A DNA stretch of 64,000 bases from Hygrophila difformis (lineage: Eukaryota > Streptophyta > Magnoliopsida > Lamiales > Acanthaceae), in assembly GCA_030278955.1 (NCBI GenBank), contig JAOANR010000015.1, forward strand, positions 14,865,917 to 14,929,916. The letters are read 5' to 3'. The translations under genes and the position numbers were made by a program. Position 1 is the stretch's first letter. Each line of letters begins with the position of its first letter. The notes under the pieces are model-generated. The model ran no database searches and had not been told where the DNA came from. It saw only the letters and a list, made by a program, of their open reading frames with translations. Shown here in pieces: positions 22,500 through 33,999 of this stretch.

Positions 22500-23235
22500 G
22501 AATAAATTATATGTTTGCATTATTAAGGTTCTAAAAATTTTATTTTACTCCCTAATATGTTGTCCATTTTGACTATTATCCCTAAAACTTTTAAAGAATA
22601 CTATCTATATATATATATATATATATTGTTATCTTTTTATTTTTTAAGGGAAAAAAACTAATTTCCAAAAGCTATACCCCAATTAAAAAATTTTAAAATT
22701 AGTACTTAAACTAATTTTTGGGCAAAAAACAGACCCCAACTTTATAATATTAGAAAAAATAATCAATTTCCACATTTCCCTTGGAACTATCATTTTAACA
22801 CTAATTTTTGGGCAAAAAAACATACCCCAACTTTATTGTACATTATATTATATTGTGTAACACCCATAAATTTATATTTAATATTAAATATATATACTTT
22901 TTTGATAAATTGACTGATTATTACTAATTAAAATTTTTTTAGCTTATTAATTTTTGTTAATATTTTAGGTTCAAATTTTAATATAATTATAATAAAAATT
23001 CATTTAATAATATATTTAAAATTAAAAAAATTATAATATATAATTTTAATTATATATTTACAAAATATAAAATATATTTATGTAATTTAATTTGTTTTCA
23101 ATTTATATCTTTTTAAAATATATAGAAAGATTTTCTCAAAATCTTTTTATTAGTATATAGATTTATTTTCTAAATATAGATGAAATGTTAGAAATATAAT
23201 TTTGAAGATATTTAAAATTGATTAAATTAATTCAA
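22500..23235. other. AT-rich DNA with TA dinucleotide run
   Basis: Very AT-rich. It contains a (TA) run near 22606-22627 and a twice-occurring phrase ACTAATTTTTGGGCAAAAAA (near 22709 and 22799). TGTAACACCC at about 22855 resembles the edge of a Ty3-type LTR, but no partner end was found. Confidence 0.45.
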
Positions 23236-23702
23236 GATTATTTTATAGGTGCCACATGTCAGCATCTGCTATTTTTGAGTGGATGACGTGGCGTTTATGA
23301 GGTGTCGTGATAATAACCGTAGATATGTTTTATGATGTTTTGTAATGATTTACAGATGTAACCTTAAGTTTATCTTTTTTAATAAAAATTAAGATAAAAA
23401 TATAAGATTCAATAAGGGCAATACAGTCTGAACATGCCAAAAAGTATTCAGGATTTATTATATAGATAGATTATTTTATAGGTGCCACATGTCAGCATCT
23501 GCTATTTTTGAGTGGATGACGTGGCGTTTATGAGGTGTCGTGATAATAACCGTAGATATGTTTTATGATGTTTTGTAATGATTTACAGATGTAACCTTAA
23601 GTTTATCTTTTTTTAATAAAAATTAAGATAAAAATATAAGATTCAATAAGGGCAATACAGTCTGAACATGCCAAAAAGTATTCAGGATTTATTATATAGA
23701 TA
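23236..23702 (+). repeat. Near-perfect tandem duplication, two units of about 233 bp
   Basis: The unit beginning GATTATTTTATAGGTGCCAC at 23236 recurs at 23469 and is almost identical through to TTATTATATAGATAGAT. The second copy has one extra T in a T-run. The high identity suggests a recent event. No coding content. Confidence 0.85.
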
Positions 23703-23719
23703 GATAGATATTTTTTTCA

Positions 23720-23858
23720 AAATCAGATCAGATAAGAAACATTCAGATCATACCAAATCAAATCACATCAGATCAGACCCATTCAGACCAGATCAGACCA
23801 GACTAGAAACATTCAGACCATACTAAATCAGATCAGAACAGACTAGATCAGATCAATA
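23720..23858 (+). repeat. ATCAGACC-type minisatellite
   Basis: Degenerate repeats of CAGATCAGACCAG, broken by AACATTCAGACCATAC phrases. A related array sits at 45660-45815. Confidence 0.7.
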
Positions 23859-24735
23859 TGATAAAATTATATCATTACATATAATATTGTTTTTTGAAAA
23901 CAAGCAAAAAATATTACACTACAAATATTATTTATATTGTAATTATTTAAAATATTTTTAAAAGTATTTTTTTGCTCATTAAAATATTATTGAAATATAC
24001 TAGTCACGTTTTTAATATATTTTATATTATAAATACTTTCAAAATATAGTTTTAAATAATTATTACTACTATTATTTTTATAATTATTAGTATTTCCCCC
24101 ACCCAATGGGCGGAAATAATGAACAATATGAATAAAATTATTCCATTTAACAAATAAAATTGTTCAATTATATTATGTCGATTACATTCCCTAACTTCCT
24201 TAAACTATTTGAAATATTATATGAGTACATCTACACATTGCATAGAATTTGACCAAAATATGTCCTTACCAATATTTATATATTACAATTTAGTATCTTA
24301 AAAAATACTTATACTACAAACAATTGTTGAAAGTACAAAAAAAAATGAAAAAGCAAATATAAAAACATTTCTACTCACAACTCTAATGTCATACATTGAC
24401 AAAGAAAGCACGTGAAATCGTATTGTACTCGATAATTAATTATTGAAAATTTTCACCCTAAAGCGTTGAGATATTAGAAATTTCATAATGATGTAGCTAT
24501 TTCCAAAATAAATTAGAAACTATAAGAAATACTCTTGTAAATAAATCCATTGACAAATTAAAATAACTATAGTTTCATCAACTCATTGTCGTATTGCAAT
24601 TTATCTAATTTAGTTAATTTATCTAATACAAATATTTGCTATTCATTAATGAATATAATATCAATCTATAAAGTACTTATTAATAATTTACAATATATTT
24701 GCACTCCCACATTCATCGAAGATGGGCATCTCATT
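23859..24735. other. AT-rich intergenic DNA
   Basis: Long AT-rich stretch with no supported gene. It has ATTATTTTTATAATT-type text throughout. Confidence 0.4.
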
Positions 24736-25756
24736 GTTGTTGTAACACCCCGGTTTTTTATAATGCAGGTCGGGATGTCACCGCCACACCTCCCTAGCAA
24801 GACACGGTTTCTCCGAGCTTGCTAAAGAGATGCAAGGTTATGGTTTTTCAGAATTTAAAATATTCAAACAGCCCATTGTAATATAATTTGAAATAATGTC
24901 ATTACAGTTGCAGCGGAAAATAATAGCTAATTATAGAGATAGCAGCGGAATTTAAAAATTGGGCCAACATGGCCAAAACACGGGTTAAACAGGCCCGTTC
25001 ATGTAAGTCATAATTAAATGCAGGAATTTAAATCAGAGTTTCCCACAAATATTCCCATGTATGCATATGATGATGCATAATTCTCATACTCTGAAAGAAA
25101 AGGGAAAATATGGTTTGGTCAGCAAAAACGTGCTGAGTAAGTTAACACATAGCATGATTAAGGGGTTCCAAAGCCATTAATTAAATTTAAAGAAAACATG
25201 AGCATACACTACATAATTTAATTTATTTATCTAATAATAACTTAATGGCATAATTTAAAAGACATGGATTCCATATCATCACAGTTATAGCTTGCAAGGT
25301 AAATAATTGTATGACATAATTTAAAAGCGTAATTTAAATAAGGAAAAGAAGATATTCAAGTATTTTAATTTCCCCGTTACTCCTTAGTCGAATCAAGATT
25401 TTCTTGGTATTCAAGTTTTTCTCGATTGCATTGCAATCTCTACATATTTCAAGTAACCGTTGGCCGTAGCCAAATCCGCCATACCCAGTACCACTCCGGA
25501 GCCTTGGGAAACCCATACGGGTATTCTCGAGAGTGTAGGCCTTGTATCTCACGCTGTTTTGGCAGTATATCGCATAGTTCGCGTGGGTCACCATCGTCCG
25601 TAAAGGCACGAAGTGAATAGTTAGAAGGGCACCCTGCAGAGCACTCACCTCCCAATTTTATTTAATCAAGTCGCAACGGGATTTCGAAAAACATTTAATC
25701 GTATCTTATAAGGATTTTACGAAAAGTCACAATCATTTATTCCAGTCATTATAACG

Positions 25757-25910
25757 GACATGAGGATTCAAGGTGCAATGCTTAACCAACCCATCTAAAT
25801 ATCGAAGACATGATAGATTCAAGGTGCAATGCTTAACCAACCCATCTAAATGTCGAGGACATGATGGATTCAAGGTGCAAAGCTTAACCAATCCACCTAG
25901 ATGTCACTTA
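25757..25910 (+). repeat. Three tandem repeats of 50-51 bp in the solo LTR
   Basis: The unit begins GACATGA and contains GATTCAAGGTGCAATGCTTA and ACCAACCCATCTAAAT. It repeats at 25757, 25807 and 25858 with few differences. Such arrays are common in large Ty3 LTRs. Confidence 0.8.
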
Positions 25911-27058
25911 AAGTATCGCAAAGTCGCAGTTTACTCCATAATTATTTAAAAATTCAATTTAAGTCCGAAAATTCTGAAAAATTACCAGCAACTCGAAAAC
26001 ACAGAGACGAACAAGTTTCATGTTTTAAGTTTTTCGATCCGGGTTAAGGAAACGAGTCAAAAGTGTGAATTTATACAGAAATAGTGTTCTGTCCGGATTC
26101 AGACGTGGCAGTTTTCAAAGATGTAATTTTTAACATAGCAAACGAATACCAAATTTTACAGCTTACTCCTAACACGATTATCTACAACTTTTGTTTAGAA
26201 CTCAAAGCCTAATTCTTGTTGGATCAGTGGTTAATATTTGGATCCAATTCGAAACTAATTTCTGTCAGCTTTCATAGATTCGGTAAGAACGCAGATTGGC
26301 TCGGTTCAGGTTCGGAGGTTCAAATCTTAACGAAAAATTCTAAAACTTTACAGAGGTCATCCACACTTATAGATCTACAATTCTTATGTTTAACACTAAT
26401 CCTAAATCGGCCTAGATCTAATGCAAAAATCAACCACAAGTTCGGACTAAGAATCTATCACCGTTTCAAGGTCTAAATTTAGGCAGGTTTATTTGAGGCT
26501 GTTTTCAGGTATCAAAACACAATGAAAAACTATGAAAATTTTACACAAGCTAGAGCAGTGTCTTAGGAACGTTTTTTGTGTTTTAAGTTTTTTCGTTTGA
26601 ACAGTTTTAAGGGTTCGAAAAATTCAAATAAAATTGCTGTGCCGTAGGGTTTCTTATGTTGACAGATTTTAGGGTTCTTGTCTAGATCTTTATGTTTAGG
26701 TGCATTTTAAATCTCCCAAAACCACGTAAGCATTAACTTACTTGTATTGGATCGTCCGGCTCGTCAAGTTCATAGGCGTCGCTTCCAGTTCACCGTTTGC
26801 CTCCTAGATTATCCGGGATCTTCGTTCTTGATCCGGATCGGGGTTTAGAATAGAAGAGGAATCAAATTAGAATTCGTTTTCGAATTTCGAATGAAAATGA
26901 ATGGACGAATCCTTACCACGATGACAAGGTCTCTGAATTTTCGTCCAAGTCTCCGTCTTCTCTTGCCCTCGTGCCTCCGACGACTCCGGAATTAGGGTTT
27001 GAAACGTATAGAGATTTTCTTAGGGTTTGAAAAACTCTCCGGGGACGAAAGGGATGTG

Positions 27059-27066
27059 TATTTATA
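27059..27066 (-). promoter_or_regulatory. TATA box of the solo LTR
   Basis: TATAAATA on the minus strand is followed downstream by CCCTAAGAAAATCTC-type leader sequence, as expected for an LTR promoter. Confidence 0.55.
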
Positions 27067-27289
27067 GAGTTAGAGGGGCTTAAGGTCGTCCAAGATCAGT
27101 TACAAAGAGTCTCGAGCCGAAAGTTAAGCAACCGAAGTCGAAAAATCCGAAGTCGGGCGAGTAAATCGTGCAACAGGGCAGCTGCCTGGTCTGGCTCGCC
27201 CTTGGCGCGGTCTTGCTCCGGAACGGGCCATGACCGCGCGGCCTTGGTCCAGGCTGCGGCATGGGCCGGGTCGTGCGATCCGTCGGGCC

Positions 27290-27725
27290 TAGGGGTGATA
27301 ACGAGTCGAGTCGAGCTCGAGTAGTGGGGTACTCGAGCTTGACTTGATGGCATTTTTGAGCTACTCGAGCTCGAGTCGAGTAGTTGAGCTCAAGCTCGAG
27401 CTCGACTCGACTCGAGTTCGAGTTCGAGCTCGAGTAGCTCGATTATTTTTTTTTAAAAAATTTTTTTCCTTCTCGAGCTCGAGCTCGAGTCGAGTACTCG
27501 AGCTTATCGAGTATTTTTTAATTTTTTTTTCATTTTTTTTAAAAAATTTACAAAAAATTAAAAAAAAAAAGAAAATGGGTCGAGTACTCGATACTCGACT
27601 CGAGCTCGAGCTCGATACTCGAGTGCCCTACTCGACTCGACTCGAATTTTTCGAGTACGAGTCGAGTTTTTTCCGAGTCGAGTCCCGAGTCGAGTTCGAG
27701 TAGCACTACTCGTTAATCACCCCTA
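27290..27725. mobile_element. hAT-type foldback rich in CTCGAG
   Basis: The ends TAGGGGTGATAACGAG and CTCGTTAATCACCCCTA are inverted, and the 8 bp duplication GTCGGGCC (27282-27289 and 27726-27733) is perfect. Both arms are built of overlapping CGAGCTCGAGTCGAG text and flank an A/T-rich middle. It has no transposase, so it depends on another hAT element. Confidence 0.85.
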
Positions 27726-28076
27726 GTCGGGCCTTTTCTCCTCTCTTTCGGACCTTTATCCTCCTATGTTCTCGGGCTCCGATTTCCGGGCTATTTTTGG
27801 GCTCCAATTCCCTATCTAAATTTTATTCGGATCTAAATTAAATATTAGCCTCGAATTATTGAGTCCATTGGTATTTGGGTTCCCGTGTAACAATTTATTT
27901 AATTAAATTGTATTCGGCTTTACGGGTTCTCGGAACTTCAATTCCTTCTTAAATTAAATTTCATTTCTCATTTCCTTATGATTCTTTATCGATTTATTAT
28001 ATTTATTTATTTATTATAATTATTTATTATTTAATTATTTATTTTATGTTGCAAAATTCTCGGGTATTACAGTTGT

Positions 28077-28512
28077 TGTTTCCTCAGCTGCGTCCATCAC
28101 CTTCTACACTAGCGTCAATGGCCACTTGTCGTCTCCTACCCACCAATGTGAGAGGAGTTGGAGATAAAAAAAAAAATAAAATAAAATAAAAAATAAAAAA
28201 ACTCTTGCCATTGGGATTATTCTAGCAAGAGGACCAGGTTTGTGCTTCTGCTTAGATTGGTAATGCAAACTTGAAGTTCAGCGTAAATTTCTTGCACAGC
28301 TCAGACATTTTTGGAAGTTGAGAGTAGAGGAGAGGAGGGGGAGAGATGAAGAGAGAAGACGAGGGAAGGAGGGAAGGATCGATAGTACTAAGTAGATATG
28401 CAGGTGTAGGTGTTTAATAGAGAGGGCCTACAGAGTAGGCTTTAGGCTTTGTTTGGCAGTAATCAAAACCGTAAATATATATACATAATATTTAAAAAAA
28501 TTTAAATATATA
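28077..28512. other. Intergenic flank of the solo LTR
   Basis: Mixed composition with an A-rich run and a GA-rich stretch (about 28320-28380). No open frame worth calling. Confidence 0.35.
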
Positions 28513-28773
28513 CTCCATCCGTTTTTTTTTTGTTAGCTACTGTTGACTAATGAGTCCTGTTCACTTACATACTTTGACTTAAAGTTTTCTCATGGTTATA
28601 TAAGTTAAAATATAGCCAAGTGTAATCTTGTTAAATTCGTCTCGTCTTGTAGATTTTAAATATCAAACTTTTAGAATTTTTATATGTACCGAATTTGAAT
28701 TATTAATGGTTTAAAATGTGCATTGGACTACGTGCTGAGTGAGTCTGTAGCTATTTTTAAAAAACGGAGGAAG
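28513..28773. mobile_element. Stowaway-like MITE
   Basis: The left end CTCCATCCGTTTTTT and right end AAACGGAGGAAG are inverted and flanked by TA. The interior holds the shared TCGTCTCGTCTTGTAG core. Confidence 0.75.
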
Positions 28774-28916
28774 TATTATATATTTATATTATTTAAAAAT
28801 TTTTAATTTTTAAACAGTAAACCGTAAATGCTTTTCTATTTTGTACTAATAACATAACTATGTGACTACATAGGACTTATTTTATCTAATACTCCTATTA
28901 TTTAGACTAGTAAGTA

Positions 28917-28937
28917 ACCCGTCGAGACTCGACGGGT
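28917..28937 (-). other. Helitron 3' terminal hairpin
   Basis: A perfect palindrome ACCCGTCGAG-act-CTCGACGGGT about 7 bases from the terminal CTAG. A variant with mismatches occurs near 43814. Confidence 0.75.
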
Positions 28938-29165
28938 ATAATTATATATTTTATATATAATATATATACTTATATCATATTAAACTAATAGAGAATATAT
29001 GATAATTATAATTTAATTATTTTTATAACTAATAGAGAAATTATATTAAACCGTCTTCTTGTGGATTGTTCCGTATAAACCTAGAAAATTAATAAAAATA
29101 AATAATAAAATTATATTTTATTTAATTTGAAATTTTATTTAAAATTAAATCAATTTAAATAAGTA

Positions 29166-29365
29166 CTCCATCCGTCTCATTTCAAATGTCTCATTTTCTA
29201 TTTTGGTCCGTCCCACTTCAATTGTCACGTTTCCTTATTTAGAAAATTTTTACTCCTTCAAACAAACATCACATCAACTATTTAATCCACTTTAACACAA
29301 TAACTCATTATATCTAAAATACCATGTCCAAAAGAAATGTGACATCTCAAATGGAACGGAAGGAG
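29166..29365. mobile_element. Stowaway-like MITE
   Basis: A 200 bp element with ends CTCCATCCGTCTCATTT and AATGGAACGGAAGGAG, flanked by TA on both sides. Confidence 0.8.
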
Positions 29366-29394
29366 TATTAAGCATGATACAAAAATTTTCCTTA

Positions 29395-31265
29395 CAATTT
29401 GCTGAAAATTTCACTGTAAACAACGTTTCTTGTAGTATCTTGAATTAATCCATCCTAACTAAATATTATGAGTCTCGACTTGCTAGTGACACGAGATTTC
29501 GCAACATATAATTGTTCATTGCTAAAAACTGGTTTTGGAAGATAGAATTCAACCTTCTTTAGTGATTGACATTGACTTTTCTTTATATTGCATAGCAAAA
29601 CAAACTGCGAATGGAAATTGTCTCATCTGAAATCGAATGGAGAATTTGGTTAAATCAGGCGGACTCATAATCATTCTACCAATCAAGAATTTTCTACTTT
29701 CATGGTTATTATCAACCTGCTTCCATTATATAATTTATATGATGGATCTATATACCTAAAAAGAATGACTATACAACCCTCATTCAACTTTATTTTATGG
29801 TTCAATAGTCCAGACTCCAGAGCACTTGATCTTGTTTAGATATTCTGATGAAAATATTTCATTGTTATTATCCATGCTTTTATCATCTTGACAAATATTT
29901 TTAGAACTGAAATATACATTTTCTTTTGCAGACAGACATTACATGATGTAATCATTAATTATATTAACTCATCTCATTGGAAGGGGCTAGTATATCACCT
30001 ATTTTTAAAAATGTCTATATTTGAAGTGATGCAGTCTATATTTGTATATATACACTAAAAAAATGCTTATATAGGATCACCCGTAGAGTTTATAAGAATA
30101 GTACCCGGAAATGTCACATCTGACTACATCTCCAAGATCAATACCGGTTTTACCATCACCTACATCAAGTATCCATATTGCAAATTTTTTTATATATACA
30201 TTTCATTGTAAACAACATTTCATATAGTATCTTGAGTTAATCCATCTTAATTAAATATTAATACTTTGATTCCTTTCTTGCTAGTGACACGAGATATCAC
30301 AACATATAATTGTTCAAAGCTAAAAATTAATTTTGAAAAATAGAGTTCAACCTTCTTTAAAGATTAACATTGAATTTTGTTTATAATCATAGTAAAATAA
30401 AGTGGATTTTTTCTCCTTTAAAATCAAATGGTAATTTGGTTAAATCCGACAGCTTATAATCTCAAGAATTTTCTACTTTTATGGTTTCCCAAAATTATTT
30501 AGCCTTAATTGTATTGTTCCGCATCTTGGTTACTATCACGTGCTTCCATTGCATAATTTATTTGATGGATCTATATTCCTAAGAAACATGACTATGTAGC
30601 CATCCTTCAACTTTATTTCATACTTAGGTAATCCTAAAAGCTTTGATCATACTTTGATATTACGGTGAAAATATTTCATCGTCATTATATACTTTCATCA
30701 TCTTGACAAATATTGTTAGAACTGAGATATATCTTTTCATTTGCAGACATATGTTGAATGATGTAATAATTGATCGTATCAATATCTCATTTGTAGGGGT
30801 TAGTCTAGCAACATCTTTAAAAATGTTTGGATTTGAAGTGGTACAATTTATATTTGTATATATATTCTCAACAATTGTCGACGCGTAGAGTTCATAAGAA
30901 AATCATCTTGAAATGTCACACCTGATTGTACATCTCACGATCAATACCATTTTTACCAATTACCATCACCTGCATGAAGTATTCATTTTGCAATTTTTTT
31001 TGCATATAAGAATTTCATTGTAGACAGTATTTCATATTGTATCTTGAGTTAATCCATCTTAATTGCATATTAATGCTTCAAGTCCCCTCTAAAAACCGGT
31101 TCTAGAAGATAGAGTCCAACATTTTTTAAAGATTGACAAAGACTTCTATTTATAATCATAGCAAAATAAACTGCGAGTAAGAATTTTCTTATCTGAAATG
31201 GAATGGGAAATTTGGTTAAATCAGATGGACTCATAATCATTCTACCAATTTTTTATTATAAGAGA
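29395..31265 (-). pseudogene. Helitron helicase C-terminal pieces, tandemly repeated
   Basis: Read on the minus strand, 29395-29830 gives RNIDPS-like RYIDPSYKLYNGSRLIITM, then PFDFR..NFHSQFVLLCNI-KSQCQSL-KVEFYLPKPVFSNEQLYVAKSRVTS and RNVVYSEIF. This is recognisably the end of a PIF1-type Helitron helicase, full of stops. The same 0.8 kb unit recurs at about 30196-31003 and again, partially, from 31004. Equivalent landmarks (the CATTGTAAACAACATTTC text) fall at about 29411, 30206 and 31014. The copies have diverged from each other, so the duplication is old. No working helicase remains. Confidence 0.7.
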
Positions 31266-31934
31266 GGTTAAATCATTTTATAGGGTAAATTTTTTGTAAG
31301 TAGAATTCTCATCACAATCTAGTTGAATACCAAATTTAGAATGTGCAGTCCTACCTCTTGGAAGAAGTGGTGATGCTATTCCACTGGATGCTACAAGCAA
31401 AATAATATCACGCTTCGACGAAGGGCTGAACACAATAGTTTCCAGATAAATGTATTGCAAGTTCCACCACGTAAAGAAAAAAGAATACACCATCACCACT
31501 ATCAACTGTAGACATTATCTTATTGTATTGTTTGCTTATCAATCAATAAAAGTAATAGTTTAGTATGATCTGACATAATTTTTTTCTTATTATAATATGA
31601 CTCTTTTAGTATTAGTAGATTCTTTGTTTCAGATGTTAAAACTTCATCCGGGTGGGCATTCCAGAGAAAAGTTTCAAACTTATAGAATTTCCAGCAATTA
31701 GCTTTTCAATTTTTAACAAAGCTAGATTTTTATTAGTTCTTCTGTCAATTGCAAATCTGTTAAAACATAGATTAATGAATTATTCTTTAAAAAATAGATT
31801 AAATAAATTTGATTTTCCTTCTTTATTTAATAATGGATATATTCGCACTCCATAACTCTTTACACACCCCATTATTTTATTTATAATATTTTTATGGAAA
31901 CAGTTAATTTATTGTAAACCAATTATTCACATAA
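31266..31934. other. AT-rich DNA, unassigned
   Basis: Contains two short open frames with no recognisable motif. It may be the remaining part of the Helitron or older filler. Confidence 0.35.
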
Positions 31935-32100
31935 TATGAATTTTCACGGCCTAGCCCCACTTTTTTGTTCGTAACGAGGGAGAGATAGAATTACGTTGTT
32001 CACGAAGTGAGAACGCCACTGCCAACCTCCCCTATTAAGCTGAAGGAATCTCATTTGCGGTCTGGGAAAGAGCAACCGCCTTTCGAGCCGGCTTATCAAT
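31935..32100. other. Possible organelle-derived insertion
   Basis: A GC-richer block with GTTCACGAAGTGAGAACGCC and GGTCTGGGAAAGAGCAACCG stands out from its AT-rich surroundings. The wording resembles plant mitochondrial non-coding DNA as I remember it. This is a weak recognition without alignment. Confidence 0.3.
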
Positions 32101-32221
32101 AAATAGGGTATTTTCATAATAATTATAAATGTTTGTATAAATTTTTAATATAATAAAATATAAATAAGTTTCGTATTACTACTTCCATATTCAAATGTTG
32201 TTGACATTTGTAAATGTGCTA

Positions 32222-32480
32222 ATCCCTCCATTTCTAAATAATTGTTACATTTTGACTTTTTTTACTGTTCATTTTAGCACTTTGACTTCTATTTTTCTTA
32301 TAGTTATACAAGAAAAAATATAGTCAAGTGAGATCTCGTTGGATTCGTCTCATCTTGTAGTTTTTAAATATCAATTTTTTAGAATTTGTACTTGTACCGA
32401 ATTTGAGTTATTAATAGTTTAAAATGTGCATTGGTAAACATGCAGAAGAGAAACGTAACACTTAAAAAGAAACGGAGGTA
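32222..32480. mobile_element. Stowaway-like MITE
   Basis: Ends CCCTCCATTTCTAAATAATT and AAAAAGAAACGGAGG are inverted with nearby TA. The interior contains the shared TCGTCTCATCTTGTAG core. Confidence 0.65.
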
Positions 32481-32509
32481 GTACTATTTACACACAGACT
32501 TTCACTTAA

Positions 32510-32655
32510 AGTTTTATCATACTTATACAAGTTAAAATATAGCCAAGTGAGATCTTGTTAGATTCGTCTCGTCGTGTAGGTTTTAAATATCGAACTTTTA
32601 GAATTTTTAATTGTACAGAACTTGAGTTATTCATGATCTCACTTGACTATAGAAG
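32510..32655 (+). repeat. Fragment of the shared MITE core
   Basis: Contains AAAATATAGCCAAGTGAGAT and TTAGATTCGTCTCGTCGTGT but lacks convincing terminal repeats. Confidence 0.6.
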
Positions 32656-32659
32656 AAGT

Positions 32660-33518
32660 ATTTATATACAATTAGAATGATATAAGTACATATTAATTAT
32701 ATATAATATATATATATATATTTAAAATTCAAAATCTTTCAAATCTATTTTAAATTTTAAATTTCAAATCTTTCAAATCTTTTTAAAAGTGAACAATATT
32801 GTGGAATTCCACATAAATTGAAAATTCCATATATTTCAAAAATTGAAAATCTATAATAAATAAATAAATAAATGAGAAACTCTAAAATTAATAAATTAAA
32901 AAATGAAAAAATCTATAAAAAAATGGAAATTCAAAATGGAGACACCACATTAAATGTAGGATATGTTGTTCACTAATAGTTTTATTAATATATAGATTTG
33001 AGACCTCTGAGTTGGGACTTGTGAATGACATTCATTTGACATGAAGACACCTATGTATTCTGCTTGGTAGCATAACATTACCGGCCCAAATATAAAGTTT
33101 ATGGTTTGATTTGCTTTGGTATAATTAAAAACATGGTTTGATTTGGTTTGGGAAATTTTAAAACCGTGAAAATTCCAAACCATTTTTCTTGTAGTGATAT
33201 AGATAAATAAAAATTATAAAAATATATACATTCGAAAATTATGCGAAGAGACGAATTCAACATCCCACTTGACTATATTTTTTCCTATATAACTGCAATA
33301 AAAATTTAGGTCAAACATACATAATGAACAGTGTAAAAAGTCTAAATTAGATATTTGAAATGTAATGGGGGGGAATAAATATATGTAAAAAAACATATAC
33401 TTTAAGTAAATATTTGATACATTAATTTTAAAATTTTGTGTATAAGTTTTTTAAATGATTCAATTTGAGGTATTCAAATCAAAACTCGAATCAAATACCT
33501 ATATATATATATATATAC
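32660..33518. other. AT-rich intergenic DNA
   Basis: Low-complexity AT sequence with repeats of AAATCTTTCAAATCT and ATAAATAAATAAATAAAT. No gene supported. Confidence 0.4.
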
Positions 33519-33558
33519 TAGAATTCGTCGTATATATATATATACTAGAATTCGTCGT

Positions 33559-33580
33559 TGCGCGCGCTACGCTGCGCGCC
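33559..33580 (-). other. Helitron 3' hairpin (GC-rich)
   Basis: An inverted repeat of GCGCGC in otherwise AT-rich DNA, 10-15 bases from the terminal CTAG. Confidence 0.6.
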
Positions 33581-33906
33581 ATTGAGAGGAAAAAGTTAGT
33601 AGCATCATGTGGAATACACCAGCAAGAGAGAAATCCCATGCAATTATTAAGAAATCCAAAATTTAAATGAAATCCCTTGTGCCAAATCGAAGGTATAGAT
33701 AGGAATTTGGTAAACTTCTCATATTCAAACAGTATTACCAAGAATGCCTCACTACTGGTATGAAAACAGAGATATAGGATCATGTGTAATCTATGTAGAA
33801 CCAAAGAAGCAAAAAGCACCACATGACCTGGGACTAAGGAGTGGAATAACTCAACATAATAAATTAAAGAATAACAAAGAACTTAAGAAATACAGCATAT
33901 CACTAC

Positions 33907-33993
33907 TTGCTGGAACTGCTCCCTTTGAATTGGTGAACATGTGCATTAACCTGCTTAAAATCCACAACCGACTGTTGGTTGCAACGAGGAAGC
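33907..33993 (-). pseudogene. Captured exon of a histidine phosphotransfer (AHP-type) gene
   Basis: The exon reads NQQSVVDFKQVNAHVHQF then KGSSSS. This matches the HPt motif of plant AHP proteins, where the histidine in HQ(L/F)KGSS is phosphorylated during cytokinin two-component signalling. The acceptor CCTAG lies at its start. At its end GT follows two extra bases (AGCAA, then GTAGTG), which does not join to the usual isoleucine of the next exon. No neighbouring AHP exon was found on either side. I read it as a lone exon carried by the Helitron, not an expressed gene. Confidence 0.65.
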
Positions 33994-33999
33994 CTAGGA

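Larger units (their letters stand above)
24741..28071 (-). mobile_element. Solo LTR of a Ty3-type retrotransposon
   Basis: The 3.3 kb unit starts TGTAACACCCCGG, ends CGGGTATTACA and is flanked by GTTGT at 24736-24740 and 28072-28076. No gag-pol or second LTR is inside, so it reads as a solo LTR left by recombination. Read on the minus strand it starts TGTAATACCCG, as Tekay-like LTRs do, and has a TATA box with AAACCCTAA text downstream. That orients its transcription leftward. It contains a hAT insertion at 27290-27725, so the LTR itself is about 2.9 kb. Confidence 0.75.
28907..31265 (-). mobile_element. Helitron relic, 3' end at left
   Basis: On the minus strand the element ends with the hairpin ACCCGTCGAG...CTCGACGGGT, then TTACTTA and CTAG followed by T, the classical Helitron terminus. 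Behind it are decayed pieces of a PIF1-type helicase. The 5' end was not found. A Stowaway element is nested at 29166-29365. Confidence 0.7.

Noticed and set aside
22855..22875. TGTAACACCC as the start of another Ty3 LTR
   Set aside because: No matching end or target duplication could be found within reach.
25757..25910. Three regular repeats considered as a CRISPR-like array
   Set aside because: The units are directly adjacent with no unique spacers, and this is plant LTR sequence.
27344..27703. Open frame of 119 codons
   Set aside because: It is the translation of CGAGCTCGAG repeats inside the hAT foldback.
31652..31855. Open frame of 67 codons
   Set aside because: AT-rich, no motif, no splice or promoter context.
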